NCBI RefSeq assembly: GCF_900142645.1
Contig: NZ_FRBP01000001.1
Span: 1 to 64,000, forward strand
Direction: 5' to 3'
DNA from: Eubacterium callanderi
GTDB lineage: Bacteria; Bacillota; Clostridia; Eubacteriales; Eubacteriaceae
Length of the DNA: 64,000 bases
The notes beneath the pieces are model-generated. The model had not been told where the DNA came from and did not search any database. It saw nothing but the letters and a program-made list of their open reading frames with translations. Below, piece by piece: positions 14,852 through 23,397 of this stretch. Each line of letters opens with the position of its first letter. The first letter of the stretch is position 1. The position numbers were made by a program, and so were the translations under genes.

Positions 14852-16153
14852 TTAGGACAGTATTTTCATTTTCCGCGCTTCTGTTTTTAACGCCTCCCTG
14901 AAATCAGGATGGGCGATGGCGATCAGCGCTCTGGTTCTTTCGGACAGGGTCTTTCCCCTCATCTCCGCGATACCGTATTCCGTCACGATGCGGTCCACAT
15001 CGTTCTTGCTGGTTGTGACCACTGCGCCCTGTGTAAGCGTGGGTTTGATCCGGCTGACCTTGCCGTTGATGGCAGTGGAGGGGAAAGCGATAAAGCTTTT
15101 GCCGCCGGGGGACAGCCGGGCGCCTCTCACGTAATCGCTCTGGCCGCCGGTCCCCGAGATATGCCTGTTCCCCACAGATTCCGCGCACACCTGGCCCCAG
15201 AAATCAACCTCCAGAGCCGAATTAACCGATATAAAATCCGAATGCTCTGCGATCACCAGGGGGTTATTCACATAGTCCACTGGCAGGATTTCGATGGCAG
15301 GATTGTCATTGACAAAATCATACATATTCTGGCTGCCATAGGCAAATGTAGCCACAGAGCGTCCGGGGTGGATGGCTTTCCGGCTGTTGTCCACTGCTCC
15401 AGAGGCAATCAGCTCCATCATGCTGTCTGTAAAAAGCTCAGTGTGGATACCCAGGTGATGCTTTTTCTTCAGGGCCTGGCCCACTGCCTCGGGGATCCCG
15501 CCAATCCCCAGCTGAATAGTGGCCCCATCAGGGATCTCCGCCGCGATCAATTTGCCAATGATCTGGCTGACAGCGTCAGGCTCTGAGGGCTCTGTTGCGG
15601 GCAGGGGGACATTGTTCTCGCACAGCGCGGTAACTTGGGATATATGGATTACGGGACCGCTGAGCGATCTCGGCATATTTTCATTGACTTCCAGAAAGAT
15701 ATGTTCTGCCTTTTTAAGCATGGCAAGGCTATTGGAAGCGGTACAGCCGGTAGAGAAGTAGCCGTGCCGGTCCATTGGCGATACCGTCGCGCAAAAGGCG
15801 TCCATATCAATATAGTTTTCAAACAGCTCGGGCATATCCCGGTAGTAGCAGGGCATCACATCCCCCACCCCAGCTGCCACGCCCTGGCGCGCGTATTTTC
15901 CCGAAAACCAGGAAACGCCCATCTTACCCATAAGCCTTTCGTCGTAACAGGGCATGGGCTGCACATCCAGGATGGTGTGCAGCTGGACGGTAAAATCCGC
16001 TTCCTGCTGAATCCGATTCATCACCGCGCTGTAAATGGCCGGCGGGTAGCCCAGCGCGATGTCGGAGCAGCACACCCAGCCGCATTCCATGAGGGCTGCG
16101 ATTTCCTCTGGCCGCTTAAGCTTTTGCTTATATTGACTGATCACTGTTTTCAT
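14852..16153 (-). CDS. acetyl-CoA hydrolase/transferase-family acyl-CoA:acetate CoA-transferase
   Basis: 433 aa, the usual length of the 4-hydroxybutyrate/butyrate CoA-transferase family. Visible motifs are GATIQLGIGGIPEAV (~225), the likely catalytic Glu in SVNSALEVDFWGQV (~310), SGTGGQSDYVRGA (~335) and VTEYGIAEMRG (~390). Such enzymes swap CoA between an acyl-CoA and acetate. As the last gene after a 2-ketoisovalerate oxidoreductase it most likely releases isobutyrate, isovalerate or 2-methylbutyrate while making acetyl-CoA for ATP. The substrate is inferred from context only. Confidence 0.85.
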   Translation of the reverse strand: MKTVISQYKQKLKRPEEIAALMECGWVCCSDIALGYPPAIYSAVMNRIQQEADFTVQLHTILDVQPMPCYDERLMGKMGVSWFSGKYARQGVAAGVGDVMPCYYRDMPELFENYIDMDAFCATVSPMDRHGYFSTGCTASNSLAMLKKAEHIFLEVNENMPRSLSGPVIHISQVTALCENNVPLPATEPSEPDAVSQIIGKLIAAEIPDGATIQLGIGGIPEAVGQALKKKHHLGIHTELFTDSMMELIASGAVDNSRKAIHPGRSVATFAYGSQNMYDFVNDNPAIEILPVDYVNNPLVIAEHSDFISVNSALEVDFWGQVCAESVGNRHISGTGGQSDYVRGARLSPGGKSFIAFPSTAINGKVSRIKPTLTQGAVVTTSKNDVDRIVTEYGIAEMRGKTLSERTRALIAIAHPDFREALKTEARKMKILS

Positions 16154-16186
16154 TCACACACATTCCTCTTACCCTTATGCCTTCGG

Positions 16187-16738
16187 CTACGCCAGGGCTC
16201 TGGCATAATTCTTTCCCTTTTCAAGCGCCTGCCGGTTAACGGGGATAAACTTCGCTTTACCTTCGCCGAACACCTTGGTAAAGGCTTCCAAAACCGCCTC
16301 CTCCGAGATGGTATGATCCACTTCCAACAGGGCCCCAAGCAACACCATATTCATGAGCTTCGGGTTACCCAGCTCCTTGGCAATATCGCTGGCTGGAACA
16401 TAGATCGTCCGGATATCCGTCCGCTCCGGTTTTAAAGAGATAAGGTTCGCATTGATGATCATGGCGCCGCCCGGAGCGACCACATTCTCAAACTTACGGA
16501 AGGACGGCTCATTCATGACGACCGCGGACGAGGCGTTTTTCGTGACGACCGGAGATCCAATGGGTTCATCCGAAATGATCACCGTACAGTTGGCTGTTCC
16601 TCCCCGCATCTCAGGGCCGTAAGAGGGACACCAGGAAACCTCCTTGTCTTTTATCATCGCCGCATAGGCAAGCAGCTTGCCAACACTCAGAACCCCCTGA
16701 CCTCCAAAGCCTGCAAAACAAATTTTCTTCGTTTCCAT
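16187..16738 (-). CDS. 2-oxoacid:ferredoxin oxidoreductase gamma subunit (Vor type)
   Basis: 183 aa. The gamma-subunit motif KICFAGFGGQGVLSVGKLLA opens the protein, followed by WCPSYGPEMRGGTANC and a dinucleotide-like fold to the C terminus. It forms the gamma chain of the four-part ferredoxin-dependent oxidoreductase encoded with the next three genes upstream. ATG 16738 is one base after the beta-subunit stop, with AAGGAGG upstream, so the subunits are coupled. Vor (2-ketoisovalerate) rather than Kor (2-ketoglutarate) is chosen because of the leucine dehydrogenase and BrnQ genes in the same operon. Confidence 0.9.
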   Translation of the reverse strand: METKKICFAGFGGQGVLSVGKLLAYAAMIKDKEVSWCPSYGPEMRGGTANCTVIISDEPIGSPVVTKNASSAVVMNEPSFRKFENVVAPGGAMIINANLISLKPERTDIRTIYVPASDIAKELGNPKLMNMVLLGALLEVDHTISEEAVLEAFTKVFGEGKAKFIPVNRQALEKGKNYARALA

Positions 16739-16739
16739 T

Positions 16740-17492
16740 TTACGACTCTGCCTCCTTGGTAATGTCTTTATAAACCCCCAGCGGGTAGTAAGGGATCATT
16801 TCTTTTTCGATAAACTGCATGGCTTTGACCGGCGTTAGCCCCCAGTTGGTCGGGCAGCTTGAAACTACCTCAATGAGTGAAAAGCCAAGCCCTTTTTTCT
16901 GAACCTCAAAGGCCTTTTGAATCGCCTTTCTGGCCTTCATCACATTAAAGGGCGAATTGACTGCAACGCGCTGAATGTAAGCGGCTCCCTCAAGGGTGCT
17001 CAGCATCTCTGACACGCGTATGGGGTTCCCGTCGATTTTGGGATCACGCCCACTCTGGCAGGTGGTTGCCTTCATGCCTGGCAGGGTCGTCGGCGCCATC
17101 TGGCCACCCGTCATCCCATAGATGCCATTGTTGATAAAAATGGTCGTGATCTTCTCACCCCGGGCAGCCGCGTGAATGATTTCCGCGGTGCCAATGGAGG
17201 CCAGATCTCCGTCCCCCTGGTAGGTAAAAACCGTATTATCCGGGTGTACCCGTTTAACCCCGGTGGCCGTAGCCGGCGCGCGGCCATGGGCCGCCTGGAT
17301 GCCATCAGTATTGAAATAGCTGGTCGCCATGACCGCACAGCCAACCGGGACCACCGCAATGGCTTCCTCCAGCAGCCCCATCTCCTCAAGAACCTCACCG
17401 ACAAGCCGGTGGACAATACCGTGGGTACATCCTGGGCAGTAGTGGGTCTTTGCCTCGGTCAGCCCCTGGGTGCGTTTAAATACAGTGGTCAT
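16740..17492 (-). CDS. 2-oxoacid:ferredoxin oxidoreductase beta subunit (TPP-binding)
   Basis: 250 aa. It carries HYCPGCTHGIVHRLVGEVLE near the N terminus and the TPP/Mg motif TYQGDGDLASIGTAEIIHAA, followed by FINNGIYGMTGGQMAPTT. These are the cofactor-binding elements of 2-ketoisovalerate/2-oxoglutarate ferredoxin oxidoreductases. It catalyses decarboxylation of the 2-oxo acid on thiamine diphosphate. The ATG lies 17 bases inside the alpha-subunit gene, behind GGAGGTGG, which gives translational coupling. Confidence 0.93.
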   Translation of the reverse strand: MTTVFKRTQGLTEAKTHYCPGCTHGIVHRLVGEVLEEMGLLEEAIAVVPVGCAVMATSYFNTDGIQAAHGRAPATATGVKRVHPDNTVFTYQGDGDLASIGTAEIIHAAARGEKITTIFINNGIYGMTGGQMAPTTLPGMKATTCQSGRDPKIDGNPIRVSEMLSTLEGAAYIQRVAVNSPFNVMKARKAIQKAFEVQKKGLGFSLIEVVSSCPTNWGLTPVKAMQFIEKEMIPYYPLGVYKDITKEAES

Positions 17493-18543
17493 TTTTTTCC
17501 ACCTCCATCACAGATTTCGCAAATTCAACAATTTCCTCTGGCGTCAGGATCACACCGCCGGTGCGGCCGTAAAACTCGACTTTATGGACATCCCCGCAGG
17601 CCAGTTTAACGTCGTCCACCATTTGGCCAAGGCTCATCTCAACATCCATGATCTTCTTGACCGAAAGGTTTTTAAATGCCTTTTCTGGGAAGGGCCACAG
17701 AGTCTTTGGCCTTATCAGCCCCACGCGGTAACCTTCCTCACGCAGGCGCTTAATGGCTGTCTTGACAATCCGGGCAGCGGTGCCGTATGCGGCAAAGGCG
17801 TACTCGGCGTCTTCCATCATAAAGCTTTCCGCCTGCTGCTCACTTTCCTGGATCTGCTCATATTTTTTCTGCAATTCAAAATTGGCGGTTTCCAGCCCCT
17901 CGGCTTCCAGGTCCAGGTTAATGACGAGGTGGCGCTCGCCCTTCCCTTTTCCGGTCATGGCCCAGTCCTTGGGCTTCAGTTCTTTGGATGGCCTGTAATT
18001 GAACTCCACAGGCTCCATCATCTGGCCGATCATTCCGTCGGACAGAATGATCACCGGTGTACGGTAATAGTCCGCAAGGTCAAACCCCTCCATGACCATA
18101 TCCGCAACCTCCTGTACCGTCGACGGCGCCAGGACAATATTATGGTAATCCCCATTGCTGCCGCCCTTTACACACATGTGGTAATCGGCCTGGCTTGGCT
18201 GTATGCCGCCCAGGCCAGGGCCGCCGCGCATCATATTAACAATCACTGCCGGCAGCTCCGCCCGGGTAATATAACCGATCCCCTCCTGCTTCAAGGCGAT
18301 TCCAGGTGAGGATGAGCTGGTCATAACCCGTGCGCCTGCTCCTGCCGCACCGTAAACCATATTGATAGCTGCCACCTCGGATTCGGACTGCACAAACGTC
18401 CCCCCGATTTTAGGCAGCTCTCTGGACAGATACTCTGGAACCTCGCTCTGCGGCGTGATCGGGTAGCCAAAAAAGAACCGGCATCCCGCCTCCATCGCCG
18501 CCTTGCCAACTGCTTCATTCCCCTTCATTAAAACCTTTGTCAC
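17476..18543 (-). CDS. vorB: 2-ketoisovalerate:ferredoxin oxidoreductase alpha subunit (VorB-like)
   Basis: 355 aa. The N-terminal pyrimidine-binding domain has MKGNEAVGKAAMEAGCRFFF, GYPITPQSEVPEYL, VQSESEVAAINMVYGAAGAG and RVMTSSSSPGIALKQEG. The domain II/III junction is MRGGPGLGGIQPSQADY, and the C-terminal part carries LIRPKTLWPFPEKAF. These match the alpha chain of Vor enzymes. Together with the beta, gamma and delta genes it converts branched 2-oxo acids and CoA into acyl-CoA, CO2 and reduced ferredoxin. Confidence 0.92.
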   Translation of the reverse strand: MTKVLMKGNEAVGKAAMEAGCRFFFGYPITPQSEVPEYLSRELPKIGGTFVQSESEVAAINMVYGAAGAGARVMTSSSSPGIALKQEGIGYITRAELPAVIVNMMRGGPGLGGIQPSQADYHMCVKGGSNGDYHNIVLAPSTVQEVADMVMEGFDLADYYRTPVIILSDGMIGQMMEPVEFNYRPSKELKPKDWAMTGKGKGERHLVINLDLEAEGLETANFELQKKYEQIQESEQQAESFMMEDAEYAFAAYGTAARIVKTAIKRLREEGYRVGLIRPKTLWPFPEKAFKNLSVKKIMDVEMSLGQMVDDVKLACGDVHKVEFYGRTGGVILTPEEIVEFAKSVMEVEKNDHCI

Positions 18544-18555
18544 TGCTATCCCTCC

Positions 18556-18780
18556 CTAATCGCATTTTTCTACTGTGATGGCCGCTTCCGGACACATCTT
18601 AGCGCAGTTCGCACAGGCGATACATTCGCCCATATCGGTGACCATACAGGGGTTATACCCGCTGATGTTCAGGCGTGTTTCATCCAGCGCCAAGATATCC
18701 TTTGGGCAGACGGACACACATAGTTCACACCCTTTACAATAAAATTCATCAATGATGACGTTTCCTTTGGCTCTTGCCAT
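18556..18780 (-). CDS. 2-oxoacid oxidoreductase delta subunit, 2x[4Fe-4S] ferredoxin
   Basis: 74 aa with two cysteine clusters: CKGCELCVSVCPKD (~14-27) and CIACANCAKMCPEA (~53-66), each a CxxCxxCxxxCP motif. It is the electron-transfer chain that passes electrons from the TPP site to free ferredoxin. It lies 12 bases before the alpha gene, and delta-alpha-beta-gamma is the usual gene order of such clusters. Confidence 0.95.
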   Translation of the reverse strand: MARAKGNVIIDEFYCKGCELCVSVCPKDILALDETRLNISGYNPCMVTDMGECIACANCAKMCPEAAITVEKCD

Positions 18781-18804
18781 GTCTACTCCTCCATATTTGG
18801 TTTA

Positions 18805-19479
18805 TTACATCCATTCTTCCCGCATGAAAAACTTCAGCGGCAGCCGCTCGCCAGACAGCCTCCCTGGTACCCTGCCAATGATTTCTTCCATATAAGACGT
18901 ATACCGGATGGGAATCCCCGTCCGCTTCGAGGCTTCCCTCAACACCGCGTCGCCAGCGACCAGATTTTCAAGGGTACTCTCTCTCACAAGGTTTGTATTA
19001 TTAATGAACCCCGTTACCTGAAAGCCTGAAGCGTACTCAAGACATTCTTTCTGAAAGAGGATTCCCTCCACACTCGCGGTATCCGGCCGGTTTACATTAA
19101 CGACCATGAAAAAATCAATCTCGTCCCGGCTCAGAAGCGGCCTCAGGCGGGCCAGCGTGGTGGTGCCCACACTGTTTCCACCGAGGTCGATGATATAGTC
19201 ACACGCTCTATCCTTTGCCGGTGTCCCAATCTCCGCTGAAACGGCCGGAAGATCACAGTTATCCTGCTTAATGGAGGACCCGATTACCCTCACGCCGTAT
19301 TCCTCCAGCTCCTTACGCCTTTCCCTGGACCTGAAAAAAACATTGACAATGTCCAGATCTGCCAGTACAACCCTTGGTGCGTTTTTGCTCAGGGCAACTG
19401 CGTAATTGACCGCAAACTCTGTTTTTCCGCTTCCGTAATGGCCGGCAATGATTCGTACTCTTTTGTCTTTTTCCAACAT
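18805..19479 (-). CDS. P-loop ATP/GTP-binding protein of the Vor operon
   Basis: 224 aa. It has a deviant Walker A (RIIAGHYGSGKTEFAVNYA), a Walker-B-like strand VVLADLDIVNVFFRSRE and IIDLGGNSVGTTTLARLRPL, giving a SIMIBI/ParA-NifH-like ATPase outline. A later FFMVVNVNRPDTASVEG and GFINNTNLVRESTLENL suit base recognition. The biochemical role is not established. Its place directly before the ferredoxin subunit suggests maturation or assembly of the iron-sulfur oxidoreductase, which is inference. Confidence 0.75.
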   Translation of the reverse strand: MLEKDKRVRIIAGHYGSGKTEFAVNYAVALSKNAPRVVLADLDIVNVFFRSRERRKELEEYGVRVIGSSIKQDNCDLPAVSAEIGTPAKDRACDYIIDLGGNSVGTTTLARLRPLLSRDEIDFFMVVNVNRPDTASVEGILFQKECLEYASGFQVTGFINNTNLVRESTLENLVAGDAVLREASKRTGIPIRYTSYMEEIIGRVPGRLSGERLPLKFFMREEWM

Positions 19480-19547
19480 TTTTTCACCTCCGCAGCGGCT
19501 TCAGCACAATGACCGGCTGCCCTTTTGCAAAACTAATGATTTTTATC

Positions 19548-19586
19548 CGGCAGGCCAGTAAAATTAACTGCTTCACAGGCCTGCCG
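19548..19586 (-). other. intercistronic hairpin without T-run
   Basis: A nine-base perfect stem (CGGCAGGCC with GGCCTGCCG) lies between the leucine dehydrogenase and P-loop genes. No U-tract follows on the transcribed strand, so mRNA processing or stability control is likelier than full termination. Confidence 0.5.
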
Positions 19587-19606
19587 TCAAGGCTTTTTAA
19601 TAAGAA

Positions 19607-20650
19607 TCAGGCGCGTCCCGCCTTGATGATATCCATTGCGTAGTGGTCTGCGGCCTCATAGGTTGTAATGCCCTTGTCTTTGGCATAATGGATGATGTTG
19701 AGGGTGGTGTCATAAATTTTATCAACCTTTTCTGTTACCTTGCTGGCGTCGTAGGGCTTTGTCACAATTTCTTCACCACAGTTGATAACACCGCCGGCGT
19801 TAATGATATAATCCGGTAAATAGAGGATGCCTCTTTCTTCCAGCTCCTCGCCGGTCTGTGGGTCAACCAGCACATTGTTGGCGCATCCGCCTACAATTTT
19901 ACACTTCAAAGCCTTGGCGTTGCCGCTGTTGATCACCGCGCCCAGAGCGCATGGGGCAAAAATATCACACTCTGCTGTCAGTACCTCGTCAGCGTTCAGC
20001 GGGGTGGCGCCAAATTCTTCAACAGCCCGCTTTACAGCGTCCGGATTAATGTCATAAACCTTCAAGATAGCGCCCTCATCGTGCAGCAGCTTTGCGACCA
20101 TATAACCAACACTGCCAAGCCCCTGAACCACAACGGTTAATCCCTCGGCCGTGTCCGCGCCAAACTTTTCCTTGATTCCGGCTTTAATTCCCATAAAGGT
20201 TCCTCTGGCTGTATAGGGTGACGGGTTGCCGCCAATTTCCCGGGTGCCGGTAACATACTTGGTTGTCTCCTGCATGTAGGCAATATCCTGCGTATTGATA
20301 TTGACGTCCTCAGCAGTATAATATCTCCCGGCAAGGGATTCAATAAAGCGGCCATAGGCCTTAAAAAACGCTTCATTTTTAAGCTTTCTCGGATCGCCGA
20401 TGATTACGGCTTTTCCGCCGCCGTTCTTTAATCCACAGCCCGCATTTTTAAGGCTCATGCCTCTGGACAGCCGCAGAACATCATAGAGAGCATCCTCCTC
20501 GCTCTCGTAGTTCCACATCCGGGTGCCGCCGAGCGCCGGGCCCAGGGTCGTGTCGTGAATGGCGATAATGGCCTTTAAACCTGTTTCCTCATCCCGTGCG
20601 AATACCAGTTCTTCGTGTCCATAGAAATCCATCTTTTCAAAAATACTCAT
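19607..20650 (-). CDS. leucine (branched-chain amino acid) dehydrogenase
   Basis: 347 aa from ATG 20650, which follows GGAGGTATGAAAAA; a longer frame to 20722 has no such site. The catalytic motif KNAGCGLKNGGGKAVIIGDP (~80-99) and the Rossmann motif VVVQGLGSVGYMVAKLL (~180) are those of leucine dehydrogenases in the Glu/Leu/Phe/Val family. It catalyses NAD-dependent oxidative deamination of Leu, Val and Ile to 2-oxo acids, feeding the Vor complex downstream. An 81-base gap separates it from brnQ. Confidence 0.92.
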   Translation of the reverse strand: MSIFEKMDFYGHEELVFARDEETGLKAIIAIHDTTLGPALGGTRMWNYESEEDALYDVLRLSRGMSLKNAGCGLKNGGGKAVIIGDPRKLKNEAFFKAYGRFIESLAGRYYTAEDVNINTQDIAYMQETTKYVTGTREIGGNPSPYTARGTFMGIKAGIKEKFGADTAEGLTVVVQGLGSVGYMVAKLLHDEGAILKVYDINPDAVKRAVEEFGATPLNADEVLTAECDIFAPCALGAVINSGNAKALKCKIVGGCANNVLVDPQTGEELEERGILYLPDYIINAGGVINCGEEIVTKPYDASKVTEKVDKIYDTTLNIIHYAKDKGITTYEAADHYAMDIIKAGRA

Positions 20651-20731
20651 TTTTTCATACCTCCAAAACATAATTTTTAATAATAATATATAGATACCAG
20701 CGGCTCTTAATCCGGCCGGCATAGATATCCC

Positions 20732-22066
20732 TTAGATTTTTCCCTTTCGCACTGTCTCTGCGGGATCGGGCTCCGGGACAGATACTTCTGGGCTTACTTT
20801 TTTCTTGTCGCCCTTGATAAAATACCCGGCCACGCCGCAGATCACGGTTGGCAGCAGCCATCCGAACCCAAAGTGGTGAAGCGGTAAATAGTTGACGAAC
20901 TGGAAGCCCAGACCATGATTGGCGGCTGTCTCCAAAACGCTGATCAAAAACGCGCCCAGCGCGGCCGCTTTAAAGACATTGTCATTTTTGATCTTGTCAC
21001 CTACAATGGTTAAAATGATCAGTGTAAGGGCCGGCGCGTAGACAATGGACAAAACCGGCTCTGAAATGGCGATGATCTCATCCAGGCCGATATTGGCGAT
21101 GACCGGTGAAATCACGCACACAATGGTGACAATGACTTTATAACTGACACGCCCTTTGCTTAACCGGGAGAAATAAGCCCCACTGGAGCTGACCAGCGCC
21201 ACTGCTGTGGTGATACAGGCCAGCGCTACCACAATCCCAAAGATAACCATGCCGACATTTCCAAGAAGGTTTTTAATGATCTCAAGAATCAGTGTAGACC
21301 TGGAAACATCCACCCCATACATGGTCGAGGCTGTCGCCCCAAGGTGGGCCAGACCAAAATAAACAATCAGGAGCCCTGCCCCAGCAACCAGCCCAGCGCC
21401 TCCGATTACAGCGTTTTTGGCTTTGATCTCCGTATAGCCCTTTTCCTTGACCGTTTTTACAATAATAACCCCAAAAATCAGCGCTGCCAGCACATCCATT
21501 GTCTGGTATCCCGAGATGATGCCGCTGCTGATAATATTTGAGACCTTTGGCTCAGCCGCAATTGGCCCCAGTGGATCAATGATCCCCTTTATGATGACAA
21601 TCATCAGCCCGATAAACAGAGCCGGTGTCAGGAATTTACCGACAATGTCCACCACCGATGCCTCCTTCACGCACAGCACCCAGATAAGCACGAAAAATGC
21701 GATCGAAGCAACCAGTGGATTTACCCCCGGAAAGATGGGCGAAACGCCCATTTCAAAGGTTGTCGCCGCAGTCCTGGGAATGGCCAGCATCGGGCCAACG
21801 CACAGCACCACCAGCGTCGACAGCAGCACAGCGGGTATCCTCCCAATGCGGCAGGTAATTCCTTCGATATCGCTGTCACATTTCAGCATGGCCAGGATGG
21901 CCAGCATCGCCAGTCCAATATCTGCGATGTAGTAGCAGATAAAGGCCGGCACCCACATAGACGCTGCCGTCATTCCAAGATAAGGCGGAAAGATCACATT
22001 CCCGGCACCGAAAAACATCGAAAACAACGCAAGACCAACAATCCACTTGTCTTTTCTTTGACTCAT
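20732..22066 (-). CDS. brnQ: branched-chain amino acid:cation symporter BrnQ
   Basis: 444 aa with about 12 membrane helices. The family start ALFSMFFGAGNVIFPPYLGM is followed by LVASIAFFVLIWVLCVKEAS and conserved FFVLIW/GYQTMDVLAAL segments typical of LIVCS carriers. It imports Leu, Ile and Val with Na+ or H+. It is the first gene of the operon ending at 14852, transcribed from the promoter at 22174-22202 through a ~100-base structured leader. The C-terminal tail is short and hydrophilic. Confidence 0.93.
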   Translation of the reverse strand: MSQRKDKWIVGLALFSMFFGAGNVIFPPYLGMTAASMWVPAFICYYIADIGLAMLAILAMLKCDSDIEGITCRIGRIPAVLLSTLVVLCVGPMLAIPRTAATTFEMGVSPIFPGVNPLVASIAFFVLIWVLCVKEASVVDIVGKFLTPALFIGLMIVIIKGIIDPLGPIAAEPKVSNIISSGIISGYQTMDVLAALIFGVIIVKTVKEKGYTEIKAKNAVIGGAGLVAGAGLLIVYFGLAHLGATASTMYGVDVSRSTLILEIIKNLLGNVGMVIFGIVVALACITTAVALVSSSGAYFSRLSKGRVSYKVIVTIVCVISPVIANIGLDEIIAISEPVLSIVYAPALTLIILTIVGDKIKNDNVFKAAALGAFLISVLETAANHGLGFQFVNYLPLHHFGFGWLLPTVICGVAGYFIKGDKKKVSPEVSVPEPDPAETVRKGKI

Positions 22067-22167
22067 TTTACACTCTCCTCTTTAATCAGCGTTACAGGTC
22101 CGAATCTCAGGTGATTAAGGCTGCCTCTTTGCAGCACTGTGTACGTCCGCTCCTCTTTTCTGATGAT
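22067..22167 (-). ncRNA. structured 5' leader of the brnQ operon (candidate cis-regulatory RNA)
   Basis: Two stems are visible: GCTGC with GCAGC (22135-22120) and TTAATCA with TGATTAA (22118-22082), the latter ending just before the AGAGGAG ribosome site. Partial CTGAGA resemblance to TPP riboswitches was noted, but the other TPP elements are absent. No known riboswitch class was recognised. Confidence 0.45.
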
Positions 22168-22173
22168 GGTTTT

Positions 22174-22202
22174 ATTATATTCTCAGTATGTTTTTTCTGC
22201 AA
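22174..22202 (-). promoter_or_regulatory. promoter of the branched-chain amino acid operon
   Basis: On the minus strand TTGCAG (22202-22197), a 17-base spacer and a perfect TATAAT (22179-22174). Confidence 0.8.
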
Positions 22203-22389
22203 AGTTGCTTAATATTCTTTAGAATCTCAATTTTTACCTCAAAAACTTCTTTATACGAAACTTTTAACCTGTTTTAATCTGTTTTTTGTATTTTTTGCTT
22301 TCTCAAGAAATCATTTTCACAAAAAAAAAGATTTATATGAAAACGTATTATTTCCCTGACCTTTTTAAAAATCATCCAAAAAAATGAAA

Positions 22390-22422
22390 AAACCCAGTTA
22401 AAATAACACTTTTACCGGGTTT
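22390..22422 (-). terminator. terminator after the XRE regulator gene
   Basis: AAACCC pairs with GGGTTT around an imperfect inner stem, 43 bases after the XRE stop, with a T-rich flank. The rest of the 398-base gap (22203-22389) is A/T-rich with nothing else recognised. Confidence 0.55.
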
Positions 22423-22464
22423 GTTAAATATTAAACATTTTACTAATTTTTACACTTTTCCCTT

Positions 22465-23163
22465 TTAAGGGTCAATCACAAAACAATGATCTTCTTTCAA
22501 ACGTTTTATCTCCTCTTTCGACACGACAAAAAATTCCTCCAATTCCTTGCTGGTCATCAGCTCCTTTGAAAGAATCACTTTAATGGCGGTTGGACGCATG
22601 CTGTAATTGTCCATTCCCGTCAGAATTCCCGGAATCGCGGAAAGCTTTTTCATGGGGATGAAAAAAGATAAATACGCAATTTCCGCCTCACAGTAAAGAT
22701 TCTGCATGATGAAAATAATAAAATTATCCCGGATGTTCATGGAACCGTGATAAATCCCCTCGCACTTTTTATAGTTTTTAATATCTTCCGGCTGATAATA
22801 AAAGGTCGCGTAAATCTGACCGTTTGCCCGCTCTTCCCCAAGACGGATGTAAGAACAAAAATTTTTATGGCGCGACTGCTGGTAAAGATAAAAGTGGTCA
22901 ATATTTCCCAGCTGGCTTTGAGTTACTTCCATCGTCTTGTCTTCTTTCGGTATATCCAAAAGATGAGAGACCCCAATGTTTAATGTCGAGGCAATTTCAA
23001 ACAAAGTTGAAACATCCATACCAATCGCGCCTGTCTCATATTTTGAGATTGTCGCCCGGCTCTTACCAATGGTTCGAGCCATTTCATCAATGCTGATCTT
23101 TGCCATTTTTCGATACATCCGAACCTGAGCCCCAATTTGCGCATTCAATGAATCCCCTGTCAT
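22465..23163 (-). CDS. XRE-family transcriptional regulator
   Basis: 232 aa. Residues 8-70 form an HTH-XRE domain: NAQIGAQVRMYRKMAKISID, EMARTIGKSRATISKYETGA, then DVSTLFEIASTLNIGVSHLL. The C-terminal ~150 residues form an unassigned sensing domain with aromatic/charged patches (HFYLYQQSRHKNFCSYIRLG). It is separate from, but points into, the branched-chain amino acid operon, so control of that operon is a plausible guess. Three TAGAAATA-like elements near its promoter (23179-23186, 23218-23225 and an inverted one near 23265) may be autoregulatory sites. Confidence 0.85.
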   Translation of the reverse strand: MTGDSLNAQIGAQVRMYRKMAKISIDEMARTIGKSRATISKYETGAIGMDVSTLFEIASTLNIGVSHLLDIPKEDKTMEVTQSQLGNIDHFYLYQQSRHKNFCSYIRLGEERANGQIYATFYYQPEDIKNYKKCEGIYHGSMNIRDNFIIFIMQNLYCEAEIAYLSFFIPMKKLSAIPGILTGMDNYSMRPTAIKVILSKELMTSKELEEFFVVSKEEIKRLKEDHCFVIDP

Positions 23164-23230
23164 AATCTGCTCGCCCCCTATTTCTAAAAATAAAAAAACA
23201 AAAACAAATAAGATGTTTATTTCTAGTTGA

Positions 23231-23260
23231 ATTCTACACGATTAAAAGAAGGACTGTCAA
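23231..23260 (-). promoter_or_regulatory. promoter of the XRE regulator gene
   Basis: On the minus strand a perfect TTGACA (23260-23255), an 18-base spacer and TAGAAT (23236-23231). Confidence 0.75.
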
Positions 23261-23345
23261 CCTTTATTTAGAAAAACAAAAAATTTCAGTAATTTTAACA
23301 AAACTTTAAGCATTCACATATTTTGCGAAAAATAAATTAAAATAA

Positions 23346-23373
23346 GAGGATATGGCGTTTTGCCGTATCCTCT
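23346..23373. terminator. GATRCGGC-family terminator
   Basis: Arms GAGGATATGGC and GCCGTATCCTC (G-T pair) around loop GTTTT, 24 bases after the cytidylate-kinase-like stop. It differs by one base from the copy inside the antirepressor gene. Confidence 0.8.
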
Positions 23374-23397
23374 CTGCATTGTCATTTTCCGGTTATT

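Noticed and set aside
17470-18309. 279-codon plus-strand frame
   Set aside because: It mirrors the Vor alpha subunit and shows no domain pattern of its own.
22067-22167. TPP riboswitch
   Set aside because: Only a CTGAGA-like string matches. The rest of the conserved TPP core is missing and the operon is unrelated to thiamine.
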